A stretch of DNA of 60,452 bases from an uncultured Sutterella sp. Its GTDB lineage: Bacteria; Pseudomonadota; Gammaproteobacteria; Burkholderiales; Burkholderiaceae_F. Each line of letters opens with the position of its first letter. Within the stretch, counting starts at the first letter, position 1. The stretch lies in the NCBI GenBank assembly GCA_937943605.1, contig CALEAW010000078.1, positions 1 to 60,452 on the forward strand, in the 5' to 3' direction. Shown here one piece after another: positions 17,979 through 26,242 of this stretch. The notes under the pieces were generated by a model, which ran no database searches, was not told where the DNA came from, and saw nothing but the letters and a program-made list of their open reading frames with translations. The position numbers and the translations under genes were made by a program.

Positions 17979-18653
17979 ATGGAAAGAAACAGACCGGTTT
18001 CGGTTGTTCTCGTGGATGAATATCCTCTCTTTCGTAAAGCAATGGCAGACTTGTTGGTTTCGACTGGCGAGTTCCAGGTGCTTGGACAGACGAGTGAAGG
18101 TGATACAGCCTTGGGGTTAGCATCCTTGGGGCCAGATATTGTGGTCATGAGTCTCGAAGCAGAGGAGTATTCTGCACTCGATCTACTCAAAGAAATTAAA
18201 TATCGTCAGCGTAATACGCGCGTTGTGATGGTCATGAGTTCGGCTAATAGTTCAGGTCAACTCATGCGTGCAATTCGTTTAGACGCCAATGGATATTTGC
18301 TTCGAACTATTTCGCCGACGGATTTCATTGAGCAAATGAAGAAAACGGCCAATGGTGGCATGGCGGCAAGTGAGAAAGTGACGACCGCTCTGGCTGAAAA
18401 GTTGCGTGGTGACACTTATGCTATCGAGGAAGTTCGCAAGGTCAGCGCCTTGACGAGTCGAGAGCAAGATGTATTGGGTTATGTTGCTTCAGGGATTTCT
18501 AATCAAGAAATAGCGAAGCGTTTAGGGATTTCCGAAGGAACGGTAAAAGTTCATGTAAAGCATACGCTGAAAAAACTCAATTTCCGCTCTCGTGTCGAGC
18601 TAGCTGTTTGGGCTGCAGAGCATGGCTTTAAGGTGAAGACAAAGCCCGCTTGA
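17979..18653 (+). CDS. atypical NarL/FixJ-type response regulator
   Basis: 224 aa: receiver-like domain (1-125) and LuxR-type helix-turn-helix (about 150-210: LTSREQDVLGYVASGIS, EGTVKVHVKHTLKKL). The ATG at 17979 has GAGG 6 nt upstream. The receiver lacks the phospho-acceptor aspartate: Ser58 occupies that position (IVVMSLE), and the conserved lysine is Arg109 (GYLLRT). Part of the acidic pair remains (Asp13-Glu14). It should therefore work without aspartyl phosphorylation. No histidine kinase is nearby. It is co-transcribed with the carbamoylase-like gene and may control it or the divergent hydrolase. Confidence 0.88.
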   Translation: MERNRPVSVVLVDEYPLFRKAMADLLVSTGEFQVLGQTSEGDTALGLASLGPDIVVMSLEAEEYSALDLLKEIKYRQRNTRVVMVMSSANSSGQLMRAIRLDANGYLLRTISPTDFIEQMKKTANGGMAASEKVTTALAEKLRGDTYAIEEVRKVSALTSREQDVLGYVASGISNQEIAKRLGISEGTVKVHVKHTLKKLNFRSRVELAVWAAEHGFKVKTKPA

Positions 18654-18671
18654 GTGTTCGATTGATTGAGG

Positions 18672-18712
18672 AAAAAATCCCCGAAGTGCTGTAGATTTCG
18701 GGGATTTTTTTT
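18672..18712 (+). terminator. terminator after the response regulator
   Basis: Stem AAAAAATCCCCGAA with complement TTTCGGGGATTTTTTTT; eight T residues follow on the plus strand. Confidence 0.92.
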
Positions 18713-18767
18713 GGTTGCCAATCCGATTCGTTGAAGAATAAGGACTAGGTGGCGATGTCAAAACATT

Positions 18768-18799
18768 GAAGGGATGGCGTTTCTCAACACCATCCCTTC
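18768..18799 (-). terminator. terminator after dcuB
   Basis: Perfect 10-bp stem GAAGGGATGG/CCATCCCTTC with a 12-nt loop, about 70 bp past the dcuB stop. The following T-run on the minus strand is short (AATGTTTT). Confidence 0.7.
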
Positions 18800-18869
18800 T
18801 TTGTGAGTCTTGGAATCAAGGGGTCAGCTGATTCCATCTACGGCATCTGTTGTCCTCAATGTCGTTATT

Positions 18870-20219
18870 TTAGATGTAGCCGTAGATCATGCCGAGGCAG
18901 TAACCCGTAACCGTAGCGGTCAACACACCAATCAAGCCAGGCATGATGAAGGAGTGGTTGATCACGAAGCGGCCGATGTGCGTCGTACCAGAGCGGTCGA
19001 ACTGAAGGGCGGCCAAGTCGGACGGATACGTCGGAAGAATGTAGTAACCGTAGCAAGCAGCTGCGCAGGAAACCACGAGGCCCGGGGGAACACCGATGGC
19101 GAGAGCAACCGGAACGATCGTAGCAACGGCGGCAGCCTGAGAGTTCACGAGCTTAGACGTGAGGATCATGACCAAAGCATAGGCCCACGGATACTGGCGG
19201 ACGAGTTCGGTAAGAACAGCCTTGAGGTCGCCAAGGTGAGCAGCAAACATTGTGTCAGCCATCCAGGCCACACCGAACACAGCGCTAATGGCAACGCAAC
19301 CAGCAGAGAAGACCGGGGTCTTGGAGATGGAAGAAGCACGGGTCTTGCAGAAGATCACGATGAGAGCACCGCAAGCCAACATGAACATCTGGATGATCAG
19401 CGTCATGGAGAGGGCCTTCTTGCCAATGATCGGACGGAGTTCAGGGAACATACCGAACACAGCAACGATAGCAACGGTAGCAAGGAAGATGTAGAGGGAG
19501 GCCCACTGTTCAGGACGGAACTTCACGCCGATAAGGGTGGTCGTTTCGCCGTAAACATACTTACGCTGTTCAGGGTCAGCAATGAGCTTCTGGAATTCTT
19601 CGTCCTTGTCGAGATCCTTACCGCGGAAAACGGAGAAGATGGACACAGCGAGAAGACCAACCAAAGCGCCCGGGATGACGATGCTGAAGAGCTGAACGAA
19701 ACCGAAAGCTTCGCCGCCAACCTGATAACCGTCAAGCAAGGAGATCATGGACACGGCAGCTACAGCAGCCGGCGAGCAGATCACGGACATCTGGGAAGCG
19801 ATGGTAGAGGCAGCCATCGGACGTTCCGGACGGATACCATTCTTAATGGCGACGTCGTAAATAATGGGGAGCATCGTGTACACAACGTGGCCCGTGCCGC
19901 AGAGAAGGGCGAGGAACCAGCAAAGGTACGGAGCGAGGAAGCAGATTGCGCGCGGATGCTTACGAAGCATACGTTCAGCAATCTGAAGGAGGCAATCGAG
20001 ACCGCCAGCGGCCTGGAGAGCGGCAGAGGCACAGATCACCGACAAGATCGTCAAGATAACGGATGTCGGAGCCTTACCAGGATTGAGGCCGAAGCCAAAG
20101 ACGAGGATGATGACGCCGATACCACCAATCAGGCCGAGCGCCATACCGCCCTTACGGGCACCATAGAAGAGGGCAACTAGAACGATGACCAGTTGCAGCC
20201 AAAAGTCTAAACCGAGCAT
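18870..20219 (-). CDS. dcuB: anaerobic C4-dicarboxylate transporter, DcuB-like
   Basis: About 449 aa from ATG 20219 (MLGLDFW). Inner-membrane carrier of the DcuA/DcuB family with around 10-12 hydrophobic helices. The segments FYGARKGGMALGLIGGIGV, LCGTGHVVYTMLPIIYD and RPERPMAASTI match DcuB, which exchanges fumarate or aspartate for succinate, better than DcuA as I remember those proteins. It lies next to the fumarase and near frdC, consistent with fumarate respiration. The long antisense ORF over this gene is a codon-bias shadow. Expression may be controlled by the inverted repeats in the 410-bp upstream region. Confidence 0.93.
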   Translation of the reverse strand: MLGLDFWLQLVIVLVALFYGARKGGMALGLIGGIGVIILVFGFGLNPGKAPTSVILTILSVICASAALQAAGGLDCLLQIAERMLRKHPRAICFLAPYLCWFLALLCGTGHVVYTMLPIIYDVAIKNGIRPERPMAASTIASQMSVICSPAAVAAVSMISLLDGYQVGGEAFGFVQLFSIVIPGALVGLLAVSIFSVFRGKDLDKDEEFQKLIADPEQRKYVYGETTTLIGVKFRPEQWASLYIFLATVAIVAVFGMFPELRPIIGKKALSMTLIIQMFMLACGALIVIFCKTRASSISKTPVFSAGCVAISAVFGVAWMADTMFAAHLGDLKAVLTELVRQYPWAYALVMILTSKLVNSQAAAVATIVPVALAIGVPPGLVVSCAAACYGYYILPTYPSDLAALQFDRSGTTHIGRFVINHSFIMPGLIGVLTATVTGYCLGMIYGYI

Positions 20220-20567
20220 TTTTATTCTCGCAGTCAAGTTGTGAGGACAATGCTAATTGTGGCTGTTCTTGTCCCCCTTTGGAGGTATTTTTAATAATCT
20301 TTTGATCTATAGCTAGAAGTCTGTAAAGAAAGTGATTTTCTTTACAGAAAAATCTTGTTACGTTTGGTGGTAACCCTTAAGGGCGCTCTCTAACAGGGAA
20401 ATTGCTTATCGCGATAACACTCATAGAAACCCGAATGTCAGACTGAGTGGATATTGCCTCGAAACTTCGGAATTTTTAGGGTGTTATGAAGGGTGGCTTT
20501 CTACTAATACGAAATGGATAAATTTAAGGGGTAATCTGTATCCCAAAGTGAGTAGATTGTATACAAA
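20220..20567 (-). promoter_or_regulatory. dcuB upstream region with several palindromes
   Basis: No gene between dcuB and the fumarase terminator. Reading away from dcuB it holds a minus-strand -10-like TTATTAAA near 20295, a perfect 12-bp inverted repeat at 20320-20348, GTTAC/GTAAC around 20365, a CCCTTAAGGG palindrome near 20385 and TTATCGCGATAA at 20406-20417. No perfect FNR box is present; TTGAT occurs only as a half-site. The region looks like a multi-site promoter but factors cannot be named. Confidence 0.5.
20320..20348. repeat. perfect 12-bp inverted repeat in the dcuB promoter region
   Basis: TCTGTAAAGAAA, a 5-nt spacer (GTGAT), then TTTCTTTACAGA. It lies about 100 bp upstream of the dcuB start and just upstream of a -10-like sequence, an activator-like position. 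There is no U-run, so an operator is more likely than a terminator. Confidence 0.6.
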
Positions 20568-20604
20568 ATAGGGTGCCGTCTCTTCGAGAGAGAAGGCACC
20601 CTAT
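20568..20604 (-). terminator. terminator after the fumarase gene
   Basis: ATAGGGTGCC/GGCACCCTAT arms with a nested TCTC/GAGA stem in the loop; the minus-strand tail is TTTTG. Located 26 bp past the fumarase stop. Confidence 0.85.
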
Positions 20605-20629
20605 GGTGTGATCAGTAACGATTAACTAA

Positions 20630-22279
20630 TCAAGCCTTTTTGCAGGCGATCGTGATGGGCTTGAGCTGCTGGAAGAAGTCGTTGCCCTTATCGTCAACCA
20701 AGATGAAGGCCGGGAAGTTTTCAACTTCGATCTTATAGACGGCTTCCATACCGAGTTCTGGATATTCGATGCATTCAATGCTCTTGATGGAGTCGCTCGA
20801 CAAGACTGCGGCCACACCACCAATCGTACCGAGATAGAAACCGCCATGCTTCTTGCAGGCATCCGTCACGACCTGGGTACGATTACCCTTGGCAATCATG
20901 ACGAGAGAACCACCGTTTGCCTGGAACGGATCGACATACGGATCCATACGGTTAGCTGTCGTGGGACCCATGGAGCCGCAAGGATAACCTTCAGGGGTCT
21001 TCGCAGGGCCAGCATAAAGTACCGGATGATTCTTAATGTAGTCAGGCAAGCCTTCGCCACGGTCAAGACGTTCCTTGATGCGAGCGTGGGCGATGTCGCG
21101 AGCCACAATGATCGTACCCTTCAAGAGTAAGCGAGTAGAAACTGGGTACTTGGTCAAATCAGCCAAGACTTCCTGCATCGGACGGTTAAGGTCGATGGAG
21201 ACGCCGCCGGCTTCGCCCGGCTTACGGAGTTCTTCAGGGATCAAACGAGCAGGATTATCATCGAGTTTTTCGATCCAAAGGCCTTCGCTATTGATCTTGC
21301 ACTTGACGTTACGGTCGGCAGAGCAGCTGACACCCATACCAATCGGGCAGCTAGCGCCGTGACGCGGCAGACGGATCACTCTAATGTCGTGAGCCATGTA
21401 CTTACCGCCAAACTGTGCGCCGAGACCGATCTTCCAAGCTTCTTCAAGGAGCTTCTGTTCGAGCTCAACGTCACGGAAAGCGCGACCCGTTTCGTCACCC
21501 GTCGTGGGGAGGCCGTCATAGTAGTGGCAAGAAGCTAACTTCACGGTCAACATCGTGCGTTCGGCAGACGTGCCGCCGATGACGAAGGCGATATGGTACG
21601 GCGGGCAAGCAGCAGTACCAAGGCTCTTCATCTTTTCAATGAGATAGGGAACCAACTTGGAGGGATTCAGAACGGCCTTGGTTTCCTGATAGAGATAGGA
21701 CTTATTGGCAGAGCCACCACCCTTCACAACGCAAAGGAACTTATATTCATTACCTTCCGTCGCTTCAATGTCAATCTGGGCAGGGAGGTTGCACTTCGTG
21801 TTGACTTCGTCATACATCGTCAAAGGTGCATTTTGAGATTGACGCAGAGCTTCTTCGGTGTAGGTCTTGTAGACACCCTTAGAAAGGGCTTCTTCATCAC
21901 AGAAACCCGTCCAGACCCCCTGACCCTTTTCGCCGTGAATAATGGCCGTACCCGTATCCTGGCAGAACGGAAGGACACCCTTGGCAGCCGTTTCAGCATT
22001 ACGCAGGAATGTCAAAGCGACATACTTATCGTTTTCGGTGGCTTCGGGGTCGGAGAGAATCTTAGCCACTTGTTCGTTGTGTTCACGACGAAGCATGAAG
22101 TTGACGTCACGGAAGGCGCGATTCATCAACTTGGTAAGGCCTTCGGCCTCAACCTTCAAAATGGGGTGACCTTCGAATTCACTAACGCTAACGTGTTCTT
22201 TGGTTAATAGGTAGTACTCGGTCTTATCTTCGCCGGTTTGGAACATGGGTGCATATTTAAATGCGGGAGTCTGAGCCAT
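20630..22279 (-). CDS. fumA: class I fumarate hydratase ([4Fe-4S], FumA/FumB type)
   Basis: 549 aa, the single-chain form with fused alpha and beta parts. Interconverts fumarate and malate using an oxygen-labile iron-sulfur cluster. Cluster cysteines are expected at LPFCQDTGTA, in CPIGMGVSCSADRNVKC and nearby; the C-terminal beta part has the CGSMGPTTANRMDPY segment and KGNRTQVV. Located directly upstream of dcuB but separated from it by a terminator and 410 bp, so probably an independent unit. Together they would feed fumarate to the fumarate reductase represented by frdC. Confidence 0.97.
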   Translation of the reverse strand: MAQTPAFKYAPMFQTGEDKTEYYLLTKEHVSVSEFEGHPILKVEAEGLTKLMNRAFRDVNFMLRREHNEQVAKILSDPEATENDKYVALTFLRNAETAAKGVLPFCQDTGTAIIHGEKGQGVWTGFCDEEALSKGVYKTYTEEALRQSQNAPLTMYDEVNTKCNLPAQIDIEATEGNEYKFLCVVKGGGSANKSYLYQETKAVLNPSKLVPYLIEKMKSLGTAACPPYHIAFVIGGTSAERTMLTVKLASCHYYDGLPTTGDETGRAFRDVELEQKLLEEAWKIGLGAQFGGKYMAHDIRVIRLPRHGASCPIGMGVSCSADRNVKCKINSEGLWIEKLDDNPARLIPEELRKPGEAGGVSIDLNRPMQEVLADLTKYPVSTRLLLKGTIIVARDIAHARIKERLDRGEGLPDYIKNHPVLYAGPAKTPEGYPCGSMGPTTANRMDPYVDPFQANGGSLVMIAKGNRTQVVTDACKKHGGFYLGTIGGVAAVLSSDSIKSIECIEYPELGMEAVYKIEVENFPAFILVDDKGNDFFQQLKPITIACKKA

Positions 22280-22519
22280 GGTATATAAGCCTTTTATTTG
22301 GTTGGAGCGACAAAGAGAAGGATGTCGCTAATCAGTGTGCTCGTTTATGGCAAATAAATACCACAGGTCCTGACGAGCATCAACTATCACCAATTATCTA
22401 CCCCTTTTAGCGGATGTTAAAGGGGGGAAATTCCGTAAAGGCTTAAAGTTTGCTAGTTTTGTTGACAAGATCAGGGCATTCAACCCAATCTTAACGTTCC
22501 TTTTGAGGCTCTAGGTAAG

Positions 22520-23155
22520 TCAAGCGCTCAAAAGTCTGCCACGTTCTAAGGTTAAAATACGATCGACATGGGTAAAGGCACGAGATGAGTCTGAGGCAAC
22601 AAGCGCAATGTTTTGCGTATCAGATACCCACTTGGAGATACACGTTAACACGGAATTTTCAGATTGACTCGACAGTTGAGTACTCGGCTCATCCAATAAA
22701 ATGACTCGCGGTTGCTGTACGAAGAGCTGAGCAAGTTCGAGCATTCTCATTTGAGATGGGGTCAGAGAAGAAATCGGCGATTGAGCAACAGCGATCAGCT
22801 CACTTCGTTCCAGGGCTTCATGGATACGTTCCTTAGCGTCATGGGGGAGTTTCCACGAATTTTGGATCATGCCAAACTGGACAAACTGCATGACGGACAT
22901 ATCTCGAGAGACAAACGAGCGAGGAAGCGGCTGAAGAATGCTGTTTCGATCGAAGGTTTGGAGGCCTTCAGAGAGCTCCATCCCGCCAGAATGGCCAATA
23001 GCGCCAGATAATGCTCGAATTAAGCTCGTTTTACCTGCACCAATCATGCCGGTTAACAAGTTAACAGTGGCAGCGGTCAGGGTGACTGAAAGGTCAATGA
23101 TGGCAGGTATGCCATGGTAAGCAACATTAAAGTTGGAAAGTCGCAGTTGAAGCAT
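22520..23155 (-). CDS. orphan ABC-type ATPase with altered signature motif
   Basis: 211 aa ABC nucleotide-binding domain. Walker A GMIGAGKTS (36-44) and Walker B VILLDEPS (151-158) are intact, so ATP binding is likely. The LSGGQ signature is replaced by SLTPSQ at about 130-135, unusual for a working transporter ATPase. The order of domains resembles iron-siderophore or CcmA-type importers but no permease or binding protein is adjacent, and there is no recognisable Shine-Dalgarno. It may pair with a distant permease or serve a non-transport role. Neighbours are fumarase and a GntR regulator. Confidence 0.82.
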   Translation of the reverse strand: MLQLRLSNFNVAYHGIPAIIDLSVTLTAATVNLLTGMIGAGKTSLIRALSGAIGHSGGMELSEGLQTFDRNSILQPLPRSFVSRDMSVMQFVQFGMIQNSWKLPHDAKERIHEALERSELIAVAQSPISSLTPSQMRMLELAQLFVQQPRVILLDEPSTQLSSQSENSVLTCISKWVSDTQNIALVASDSSRAFTHVDRILTLERGRLLSA

Positions 23156-23262
23156 GATGGCTGAGGAGGGTTTAGTTGAGTGTCAGCCATGATATGAAAT
23201 TAACTTCAGCGATGGAATTAGTCAAAAGATGAAATGACCTAGTTCAAAAGTACGATATTTGG

Positions 23263-23982
23263 CTATTGGATGTAGGTCAACTTGATATTGTTGACTTGTG
23301 GATGGAGATAACGGTGCGCCACGATCAAAGGGAGTCCACGACGGTCGTTGAACGTTTCGCGACTAAGAAGAAGGGGCGTGTTAACAGGGATGCCAAGCTG
23401 ATCTGCGACCGTACGATTGGCTAACGTAATTTCAAAGGTTTGCTCAATGCGGCTACAACGAATGTCAGCGTGGTGCTCCAGAAGTTCAATCACGGATAGA
23501 TCAGTGTGTTGAGTAAGAATAGGGACGATGTCTCGAGCTGTATCTCTCACCCAACTGTTGGTATAGCTAATTAGGGTGCCGTCAGTTTCGAGGGTGAGGT
23601 ACGAGAGGGTCAGGATGGGGGTACGGATGTTGAAGCCCGTTTGTTCAGCGGTGACTACATCACATATATGGCGTGAGATGTCTAATAGCTGACGCTTTTG
23701 ATGGGTACAAAAGAACGGATTCACTTGCACTTTCCAGACCGGTTCTTGCCCAGTTGCAATGACACGCGTGCCTTGACGAGGCTTTCGGCTGATCAGCCCC
23801 AGGGTCTCGAGTTCGTCGAGTGCTTCTCGAACTGTGTATCGGCTAACGTCGTATTGCTTCATCAGCGCCATTTCGGTTGGCAAACGGGTGCCGATGGGGT
23901 AGAGGCCAGAAACAATATCGTTAGCTAGTGTTTGGGCAATGAGGCGCCAAAGTGGTGTGCGAGCAGAGGGACTGTGTGGCAT
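23263..23982 (-). CDS. GntR-family transcriptional regulator, HutC/UTRA type
   Basis: 239 aa: winged helix-turn-helix at the N-terminus (PLWRLIAQTLANDIVSG, GTRLPTEMALMKQYDVSRYTVREALDELETLGLI) followed by a UTRA ligand domain (LISYTNSWVRD, VSRETFNDRRGLPLIVAHRYLHP). The ligand is unknown. No operon partner: upstream lies the frdC terminator only ~10 bp before the ATG, and downstream is a 107-bp gap to the ABC gene. It could regulate one of the neighbouring dicarboxylate genes, but nothing in the sequence proves this. Confidence 0.9.
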   Translation of the reverse strand: MPHSPSARTPLWRLIAQTLANDIVSGLYPIGTRLPTEMALMKQYDVSRYTVREALDELETLGLISRKPRQGTRVIATGQEPVWKVQVNPFFCTHQKRQLLDISRHICDVVTAEQTGFNIRTPILTLSYLTLETDGTLISYTNSWVRDTARDIVPILTQHTDLSVIELLEHHADIRCSRIEQTFEITLANRTVADQLGIPVNTPLLLSRETFNDRRGLPLIVAHRYLHPQVNNIKLTYIQ

Positions 23983-23991
23983 AGCTATTAA

Positions 23992-24026
23992 AAAACTCCC
24001 GTCGAATCATATCCGACGGGAGTTTT
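23992..24026 (-). terminator. terminator after frdC, abutting the GntR start
   Basis: Perfect 13-bp stem AAAACTCCCGTCG/CGACGGGAGTTTT with an 8-nt loop and T-rich tail on the minus strand. The GntR start codon is about 10 nt past the stem, so GntR must rely on read-through or on a promoter overlapping this hairpin. Confidence 0.92.
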
Positions 24027-24088
24027 ATGGTCAATCAGTAGATCATCAAGGCTGAAGGAGAACTAACACTTATCAGCCTCAATACTGA

Positions 24089-24919
24089 TTATTTGTACCA
24101 GTTGTTGCCTTCCGTGATCACGTAGCGGGTAGCTTCCTGACCAGCTTCCACCTGTTCGAGACCGATGGAGTAGTTCTTCCAAGCGGTGAGCGTACCGCAG
24201 ATGATCATGGCGAGAGCGATGAAGAGGAAGGTCTTACGCAAGCCAGCGCGGTCGTCGCCACCAGCCTGGTCGATCACGTTGCGGTCGGCATTCTTCGTGA
24301 AGATGTCCCACTTAACGGCGAGACGATAGAGACCGATCATGCCGTGGAGTTCGGTGATGACGAGGAACACGAAGGTGTAGAGCATGCCCATGTGATAGGT
24401 ATGAACACCGATGAGGTTCACGTCAAAGCCATGCGGGTTCGCGAGCATGGACATCAAGTGCGGGAACACGAAGATGAAGAGGAGGAAAGCCGTGGTGAGC
24501 TGAACCATCCAAAGCGTCGTGTCTTCGTGACGGAGCATGCTGTAGTGAGCCTTGATGTCACGGAACTGACGATAGGACGTCGGGAAGCGACGAAGAGCGC
24601 AGAAAGCATGAACAACGACGAGCAACGTGATGAAGCCAACGAAGATCACGTGGAGGGCAGGAATATCCGTGCCAGCGAGGAACATACCGCCAGACGTGTT
24701 GATCAAGTTAGCAAAGAGGTCCTTGCTGATCTGAACAGAGCTGGTGAAGGCCATGTGGCAGAAGAGGAAGATACCGAGGAGAACACCGGTAACAGACTGA
24801 GCAACGTCAGCCATAGCGGTGGAACGGCTCTGGCGCTTAGCGTCCTTGAGACCAACGCCCCAAACATTTTCAGTGGCGGTCGGCGTGTTGGAATACTTAA
24901 CGGAATCAGGGGTCGACAT
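24089..24919 (-). CDS. frdC: fumarate reductase cytochrome b subunit FrdC (dihaem type)
   Basis: 276 aa from ATG 24919 (AAGGA 7-8 nt upstream). Membrane anchor of a menaquinol:fumarate reductase of the Wolinella type. Five hydrophobic helices with histidines suited to bind two b haems: LFCHMAFTSS, PALHVIFVG with VVHAFCALRRFP, FPHLMSML, VHTYHMGMLYT and TELHGMIGLYR. The FrdA flavoprotein and FrdB iron-sulfur genes normally follow frdC but are absent; a strong terminator comes right after frdC. A perfect FNR box lies upstream. The alternative is a succinate dehydrogenase cytochrome b, same family. Confidence 0.9.
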   Translation of the reverse strand: MSTPDSVKYSNTPTATENVWGVGLKDAKRQSRSTAMADVAQSVTGVLLGIFLFCHMAFTSSVQISKDLFANLINTSGGMFLAGTDIPALHVIFVGFITLLVVVHAFCALRRFPTSYRQFRDIKAHYSMLRHEDTTLWMVQLTTAFLLFIFVFPHLMSMLANPHGFDVNLIGVHTYHMGMLYTFVFLVITELHGMIGLYRLAVKWDIFTKNADRNVIDQAGGDDRAGLRKTFLFIALAMIICGTLTAWKNYSIGLEQVEAGQEATRYVITEGNNWYK

Positions 24920-25027
24920 TTGTCTTTCCTTTAAGAAATGCAATAAGTGACGTCGGTATGAGTATTTGACAGGTCCTGTACCGAAGTCAGAATGTGTTTA
25001 GACCGAAAAAATCGGTTCAATCTTGTC

Positions 25028-25076
25028 AGACCGTATGATGCCCCCTTAAAAGAGAATTAAGTTTGATTTTTATCAA
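25028..25076 (-). promoter_or_regulatory. FNR-activated promoter of frdC
   Basis: TTGAT-TTTT-ATCAA at 25063-25076 is a perfect match to the FNR consensus (TTGAT-N4-ATCAA). On the minus strand a CATCAT -10-like element sits at 25040-25035, placing transcription start near 25028 and the FNR site centre at about -41.5, the standard class II position. This predicts induction of frdC under anaerobiosis. The frdC start codon is about 110 nt downstream. Confidence 0.8.
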
Positions 25077-25230
25077 TGTTTTTTGAGGTAGTTGGGTGTT
25101 CAAAATAGGTCAAAACAGCGGAATTGCGTATATATACTGAGTAAAATTTAGCTAAAGTAGACACAATTAGACAAAAATAAGTAGTAACCCTTTAAAACTT
25201 TGGTCAATAAAAGATGAGAAATTTAAGGTC

Positions 25231-25266
25231 AAAAAAAGGCATTGAAAAAGTGCTCTTTTCAATGCC
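25231..25266 (-). terminator. terminator after upp
   Basis: 11-bp stem GGCATTGAAAA/TTTTCAATGCC followed by seven T residues on the minus strand. Confidence 0.93.
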
Positions 25267-25287
25267 CGATGAGAGGATTAGAGAGGG

Positions 25288-25935
25288 TTACAAGGTGCCA
25301 AAGATACGGTCGCCTGCGTCACCTAAGCCAGGCACAATGTAAGCGCGTTCGTTTAAGCGTTCGTCAAGTGCAGCGACGAAGATATCGATATCTGGATGCT
25401 TTTCGGAAAGTACGCGCACCCCTTCAGGCGCAGCGACCAGGGCCATGAAGTGAATTTGGTCACCCTTGACGCCACGACGCTTGAGAATGTCGATTGCATA
25501 AGCAGCAGAGTGGCCGGTGGCGATCATCGGATCAACAACGATGTAGTTGCTATGGGGAGCGTCCGGGAGACGAACGAGATATTCAACAGGTTCGTGCTTT
25601 TCGTTACGGTAAACACCGATATGTCCGACGCGAGCGGTAGGGAGTAAAGCGAGGAGTCCATCGGTCATGCCTAAACCAGCACGAAGAACAGGAACAATGA
25701 CGGGGTCTTTTTCGACCAACATCGGTGCTTTGGTTGGGCAGATTGGGGTTTCAATCTCTTCGAGCTTCGTTGGGAAATCGCGAGTGACTTCATAGCCCAT
25801 GAGCAAGGCGATTTCGTGGAGCAGTGTGCGGAAGTCTTGCGTGCCGGTATTTTTATCGCGCATCAGGCTTAACTTATGCTCAATGAGCGGATGGTCGACG
25901 ATGTGTAACTTCGGAAAACGGGAATCGGTACGCAT
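25288..25935 (-). CDS. upp: uracil phosphoribosyltransferase
   Basis: 215 aa. Salvages uracil to UMP using PRPP. The PRPP-binding loop YIVVDPMIATGHSAA and the uracil-recognition end (ERAYIVPGLGDAGDRIFGT) are intact, as is RAGLGMTDG. Cytosolic. Monocistronic, with its own terminator. Upstream 25936-26242 is a divergent promoter region shared with lapA in which no specific site is recognised. Confidence 0.98.
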   Translation of the reverse strand: MRTDSRFPKLHIVDHPLIEHKLSLMRDKNTGTQDFRTLLHEIALLMGYEVTRDFPTKLEEIETPICPTKAPMLVEKDPVIVPVLRAGLGMTDGLLALLPTARVGHIGVYRNEKHEPVEYLVRLPDAPHSNYIVVDPMIATGHSAAYAIDILKRRGVKGDQIHFMALVAAPEGVRVLSEKHPDIDIFVAALDERLNERAYIVPGLGDAGDRIFGTL

Positions 25936-26242
25936 GTTGATGTTGCCTTTCTTAAGAAATCTCTCGTCTATCTATATAGGGCGAGTCGGATATTCAGTAG
26001 AGTAAAGAATACTCAAGTCATTCGACACTATAGTGGGTGAAATACCATCCCGTCAAAGGTGATTGATGACTGTCACGGGTATGATTTGCTATGATGAAAC
26101 CACTTGAGCATCGCACTGATATTGTCAAATAAAAGTGGCAAACCGAAGACGGAGATTGGTGCGACGTTTTAGCTGGAACGCTAATCCCATGGAGATTGCG
26201 GCCGTTTGCTCTCGAGGAGAGAGTTTGTCTGGAGCCTTTCGT
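25936..26242. other. 307-bp divergent intergenic region, upp / lapA
   Basis: No gene supported. An in-frame upstream extension of the lapA frame to 26135 is Arg-rich and lacks a ribosome site, so it is not taken as coding. A TATGAT -10-like sequence near 26090 might serve lapA, but its -35 element is poor. Confidence 0.4.

Noticed and set aside
18810..20180. 456-codon plus-strand ORF opposite dcuB
   Set aside because: It lies wholly antisense to a clearly recognised membrane transporter, its product is an unnatural His/Glu/Asp-rich string, and it has no ribosome site; it comes from codon bias of the true gene.
22440..22500. FNR box upstream of the fumarase gene (TTGACAAGATCAG)
   Set aside because: Only one half-site fits and spacing is wrong; not called.
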